DNA of 10,693 nt, from NCBI GenBank assembly GCA_028565715.1, contig JAOXYC010229237.1, positions 1 through 10,693 on the forward strand. The letters are read 5' to 3'. This document shows positions 7,890 through 10,693 of the stretch, one piece after another (the first letter of the stretch is position 1; every line of letters begins with the position of its first letter). Both the position numbers and the translations under genes were made by a program. The notes under the pieces were generated by a model. The model did not search any database and was not told the DNA's origin. It saw only the letters and a list, made by a program, of their open reading frames with translations. This DNA is from Phoronis pallida (Eukaryota > Phoronida > Phoronidae).

Positions 7890-8007
7890 TTCATTTCGCA
7901 TTTGTTTACACTTGAGAAAGGACGTGTGTCCGAAAGCTAGTGTTTTAACTGTTTTTATTATATACACCGGAAATAAGGTGCTGGATTTTTAATCGATTTT
8001 AACTCAT

Positions 8008-8502
8008 CGATATACACTCCGGTCTCGACAACATATTTTATTAGAAAATCAATGTGTGTCATATGTTGATGATGAGTGATAAAATGATTTTCGAATTCAT
8101 GGAAAGTTTATGAACCTTATTTTAGCCATTGTAGAACTCGCTCTACGATGTTAAACAAATCCAATGAAACTGGTTGTAGCACACCTATCCACTTGCAGAG
8201 TATCGCTATTTCCGACAGATTGCACGCAAGCATGAATAACTTGACAATTGCACCTGGATGAATCTTCGACCTGGAACTCATCCTCCCGGCGATAAAACCA
8301 ATTCTTGCGTACGGGCCAAATTGTGACGTCACTATTTGAAGGCCGAAACCAATCTAGGCATATACCTTTACCTTGAATGTGAAACGCAAACAAATATTGA
8401 GATCATCTGATGAAAGTCTTTCTTGTAGTCTGCAAGTTTTACAGGTTGATAAAACTGGTGAACTTTGAAGGCATTAACGTTGGCACTTCATCGTTATTTC
8501 AG
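8008..8502. other. Stretch upstream of the EGF-gene exon
   Basis: Two overlapping minus-strand frames (71 and 80 codons, 8117-8393) lack domains and are probably chance. A perfect CRE palindrome TGACGTCA lies at 8324-8331. The last bases before 8503 (ACTTCATCGTTATTTCAG) form a good 3' splice site, so this stretch is most simply an intron. Confidence 0.4.
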
Positions 8503-8661
8503 GCATGTTTGAAGTTGCTAACAGTTCCTGCTGCGCTCCACCGCCAGCATTCGTTGCCTGTTTTGTACTGCCCGCCCTCTTCTATGATGACTCGGGGACG
8601 CTGGGACCTAACGCACAGGGCGGACTTAACATGACTGTGGTGAACAAGACATCTGTTTGCT
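8503..8661 (+). CDS. EGF-gene exon A: Cys/Pro-containing, glycosylated segment
   Basis: This 159-bp phase 1-1 exon has higher GC than its surroundings and is open only in the frame that joins the next exon. It encodes [14 protein letters not shown], then a hydrophobic stretch [11 protein letters not shown], then sequons NMT and NKT before SVC. I do not recognise the domain. The hydrophobic stretch is too short to call a membrane span. It is weaker than exons B and C because its support is splice sites and phase alone. Confidence 0.55.
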
Positions 8662-10267
8662 GTACGTATTTTGGGTGAGGGGTAGAGCGAAGCGGAGGAG
8701 GCTAAATGGGGGAGAGAGGGGCTAGGAGGCGGGGGTGAGAGCGGATGGTCCTTGTCACAAGATACCGCGACGCTTAGAAATTTGAATAGCCCGTACAATG
8801 CAAATTGTAAGGGCATGTTTCTTTAAAAAACTTCTGATTTTGTTACTGTGCGGTGAGCACTGACTAGATGGTTTCAGCATTGACTGTGGTAATATCGATA
8901 GTTATAATTTATAAAACTTATAGGTTAAGCCGTGCAATCTCACATTTGGGCAAAAATGCACTTCTTCAAACACTCAAGACGTTGAAAATCAATTTCAGCA
9001 ATAATGAATATGCATGAATATTGTCAGACATCCAGTTGTAGAAGATATTATATGAATTTAAGTCAAATACTGGAACTTACTTGTTAAAACGTAACGTTGA
9101 AGTCAATGCAATATGGACGCAACGTTACGTTTTAACAAGTAAGTTCCAGTATTTGACTTAAATTCATATAATACAATTTCAGCAATATTAAAAGGCGGTC
9201 AGAAAACACCCGTGTTCAACAACATATATTTAATTTACACAGATTCTAAGTGTGCTGTCTACGGTATTTCTTGCCTATGTAACCAAGGTTACGGCGGTGA
9301 TGGCTACCAATGCACAGGTAAGTCTTCACATGGTAAACACGGGTTTATGCTGTTTGTGTTGTCTGTTTCGAATTCGTTAAACACGATTTTGTACTTTTTT
9401 GCGAGTGCTTTTTCGAAAGACAGTAAAAACAAGTACAAAATCGTGTTTACAAAAGGTCAGAAGGCTTATGGGTCGAAAAGGATCTAAATGATACTTACAT
9501 GTGGATCAAAATTCAGTATTCGTGTAATTTGGCAGCAGTCCCTCCTTTAAACCAGTGTTATTGCCTGATCAGTAGTGTTTCCAATATCAAACTTCTAGAT
9601 CTTATAAATTACTTTAGGCTACGTAGCTCTGACACAGTCACTTCTCATGTAAAAAATAATAATTCAATGGTCTTCTGCCATTTGTTCGAGTACTGAAAAG
9701 AGGTCACATCGGAAAAGCCAGTATGACATTTGGTACACTTATGGCGGAACGTCAGTATTTTCAATGACTATGTATATTTGTATTCTATTTTGATTAATTC
9801 ATTTTATATTTATTTATAAATTATATGATTTTTTCGTAAAAGGCGGCCTCTTGTTTAGCGACACGTAGTCAATTAGAGGTCTCCTTACCATTTAAATTTA
9901 ACCATCGTACGATTGTAATGTATTGTTTATGGCTAATAAATGTATAATCTCTCTCTCTCTCTCTCCAAGGGAGGTATGTTTTGGAGACATTTACGGGAAG
10001 TAATTGAAACGTGCCATGTGTTTTCATCATATGTAAAAGAATGTCTGTGGCTCTAAGCCTCTAATAGGACGACAGCACTCACAATTGGATGAAACCGTGT
10101 TATAGTCATCGCACGCACCATATTTATTCCCTGATATATTGTAGATCTGGACGAGTGTTCACTGAGTACGCATGACTGTGACGAGCACGCCACCTGTAGG
10201 AATACGCAAGGCAGTTTCAATTGTGTTTGTCAAAGTGGATACCAAATGAATGGGGAAATTTGTAATG
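8503..10267 (+). CDS. Extracellular EGF-domain protein, three internal exons (partial gene)
   Basis: Three exons, 8503-8661, 9243-9317 and 10145-10267, all start and end in phase 1 and join without stops (about 118 residues). Splice sites are TTATTTCAG/T|GTACGT, TTTACACAG/G|GTAAGT and ATATTGTAG/G|GTGATT. Exon 1 encodes a segment with a CC pair (SSCCAPPP) and three N-glycosylation sequons (NSS, NMT, NKT). Exon 2 encodes the end of an EGF module ([14 protein letters not shown]). Exon 3, 41 codons, is a complete calcium-binding EGF module: DLDEC at its start, six cysteines, and [12 protein letters not shown], which fits the Asp/Asn beta-hydroxylation consensus. Symmetric phase-1 exons are usual for shuffled extracellular modules. 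The protein is secreted or an ectodomain, perhaps matrix-like. The first half of the exon-2 EGF is not canonical, so an exon may be missed or the module is shortened. Start and end lie outside these exons. Confidence 0.75.
8673..8744 (+). promoter_or_regulatory. G-rich tract just after the 5' splice site
   Basis: Runs GGG, GGGG, GGGGG, GGGG and GGGGG occur between 8673 and 8735, separated by purine-rich loops, starting about 10 bp inside the intron after exon A. Intronic G-runs near donors are known to bind hnRNP H/F and aid splicing, and such runs can form G-quadruplexes. The tract is seen; the role is inferred. Confidence 0.4.
8990..9187. mobile_element. Perfect 53-bp inverted repeat, with 14-bp direct repeats around it
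   Basis: Arms 9046-9098 (starts TATTATATGAATTTAAGTCA) and 9121-9173 are exact reverse complements, separated by 22 bp. The 14-bp word CAATTTCAGCAATA occurs at 8990-9003 and again at 9174-9187, immediately after the right arm. On the left, 42 bp separate the word from the arm. A target-site duplication of an insertion 9004-9173, or a local duplication, would both explain this. The perfect pairing argues for a young structure. It lies in the intron between exons A and B, ending about 56 bp before exon B. Confidence 0.75.
9243..9317 (+). CDS. EGF-gene exon B: C-terminal part of an EGF module
   Basis: This 75-bp exon encodes [10 protein letters not shown], then [14 protein letters not shown]. 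The C-x-C-(x8 or more)-C spacing and the GYxGDGYxC ending are typical of the last loop of EGF modules that precede a calcium-binding EGF. It joins exon C to read CTDLDEC, the standard inter-module linker. The distance between its first two cysteines and the preceding one (CYSKC across the splice) is short for the family. Confidence 0.75.
9378..9449. repeat. Intronic hairpin, 18-bp perfect stem
   Basis: TAAACACGATTTTGTACT (9378-9395) pairs exactly with AGTACAAAATCGTGTTTA (9432-9449). The stem can be extended inward with one bulge (ACTT-TTTTT against ACTTGTTTTTACT reversed). The loop is about 36 bases. It lies some 60 bp after the donor of exon B. Confidence 0.75.
9450..10144. other. Intron between EGF-gene exons B and C
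   Basis: This is AT-rich sequence with no splice-bounded frame that I would call an exon. It holds the CT microsatellite near 9949 and ends in a T-rich tract and TATATTGTAG, the acceptor of exon C. Confidence 0.6.
9949..9965 (+). repeat. (CT)n microsatellite
   Basis: About eight CT dinucleotides in a row lie in the intron before exon C. They are probably too far from the acceptor (about 180 bp) to serve as its pyrimidine tract. Confidence 0.9.
10145..10267 (+). CDS. EGF-gene exon C: complete calcium-binding EGF module
   Basis: This exon is 123 bp, exactly 41 codons, the common size of a single cbEGF exon. The six cysteines, the DLDEC calcium site and the hydroxylation motif are all intact. 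The only weak point is the donor GTGATT, which departs from GTRAGT. Confidence 0.9.
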
Positions 10268-10693
10268 GTGATTCTCAAAACAAGATACAGTATTGTTAAC
10301 CTTAAGTATTTTTATTTCAATCAGTTCGAGCTTTTATTGGAACGCCAAGATCGGTTATTTGATTATGTAAACACGTGCTGACACACATTTTTCACTTAAA
10401 CATCCTAAACTTCACTTTGATGTTTTCGATTTCGTATTGTACATTATCACTGTGATTATTTCCGTTGCACGATGAAAGAGTCGCTTAGCAAATGTGAGCG
10501 ATGACGTCGTCCAATAATTCATTTACAACCGGATACTACATGACTGTGTATAAAGAAGCATATATTCGACATCATTCAAGCTACGTGGCATTATATCAAT
10601 CAAACACGATTTCATGACATTATCTTGAATTAAGCACATTTATGTGGATCTAAGACTTGAAAAGAAAATGCCAGTATGTAACAGCAATTGCAG
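10268..10693 (+). other. Probable intron after exon C, to the window edge
   Basis: No further cysteine-bearing frame is visible. The window ends in CAGCAATTGCAG, which could be an acceptor for the next exon, but only the AG is available to judge by. A near-CRE GATGACGTCG lies near 10500 and a CACGTG at about 10373. Confidence 0.4.

Larger units (their letters stand above)
7165..8007. mobile_element. Compound foldback element with nested inverted repeats
   Basis: The outer arms 7165-7287 and 7886-8007 are near-perfect reverse complements for about 122 bp. Shared words include ATGAGTTAAAATCGAT, ACAGTTAAAACACTAGCTTT and CGGACACACGTCCTTTCTCA. A second inner pair, 7395-7430 and 7618-7652, is inverted at somewhat lower identity. 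A separate tight hairpin (7812-7889) overlaps the inside edge of the right arm. No transposase frame is present. The central 190 bp has no recognised content. The asymmetry of the two halves suggests an ancestral symmetric element whose right half later gained the hairpin. Confidence 0.7.

Noticed and set aside
8117-8393. Two overlapping minus-strand ORFs
   Set aside because: They overlap in different frames, show no domain, and no splice sites support either.
8405-8430. CTGATGA word suggesting a hammerhead ribozyme
   Set aside because: The matching GAAA box and helices are absent.
8499-8816. Minus-strand proline-rich 105-codon ORF
   Set aside because: It is the antisense shadow of exon A and of the G-rich intron tract.
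9212-9487. 91-codon ORF over exon B
   Set aside because: Only 9243-9317 is coding; the rest reads through the acceptor tract and the intronic hairpin.
10682-10693. Acceptor at the window's right edge
   Set aside because: The sequence ends at the AG, so neither frame nor exon can be examined; noted only in the flank entry.

Overview
This is eukaryotic (metazoan) nuclear DNA, not a bacterial or phage region. The evidence is short coding exons bounded by GT..AG splice sites, phase-1 EGF exons, an RNA-polymerase-III-type SINE with an L2/CR1-like 3' tail, foldback elements and simple repeats. The repeats (a CCCGGGGGTACTTT-ended element and the GCGCTATATAA-tailed SINE) and the gene content are, from memory, of the kind seen in marine invertebrates, perhaps an invertebrate deuterostome (echinoderm, hemichordate or cephalochordate). 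I cannot settle the species. Most of the window is intron, intergenic DNA and repeats; almost all long open frames are spurious.

Layout. (1) Positions 1-126, minus strand: the start of a secreted or membrane protein gene, with a 3' splice site, a 33-nt leader, an ATG and a clear signal peptide. It runs off the left edge. (2) 127-1756: no convincing gene; a small E-box cluster and weak ORFs. (3) 1757-3465, minus strand: the best find, a two-coding-exon gene for a 198-residue single-pass membrane protein. Its glycosylation site, transmembrane segment and juxtamembrane segment look like a KCNE (MinK-related) potassium-channel beta subunit, and its C-terminus ends in a PDZ ligand (STV). Its 972-bp intron holds a terminal-inverted-repeat element (2361-2930) that was itself hit by a tRNA-Lys-like SINE (2447-2736). 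(4) 3564-3919: a 356-bp near-perfect foldback element. (5) 4506-4592: a tRNA-Leu-like SINE head or pseudogene. (6) 4900-6700: AT-rich, no gene seen. (7) 6731-6887: a weak candidate exon with good splice sites. (8) 6968-8007: a compound foldback with direct and nested inverted repeats and a 37-bp-stem hairpin. (9) 8503-10267, plus strand: three exons, all phase 1-1, of an extracellular protein: a Cys/Pro-containing N-glycosylated segment, a partial EGF module and a complete calcium-binding EGF module. Its introns contain two more strong inverted repeats and a G-rich tract. The gene probably continues on both sides.

The three genes are not an operon and no shared pathway is evident. The KCNE-like protein would modulate a voltage-gated K+ channel at the plasma membrane. 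The EGF protein would be secreted or an ectodomain. The left-edge gene is secretory but otherwise unidentified. All splice models here are read by eye and need transcript support.
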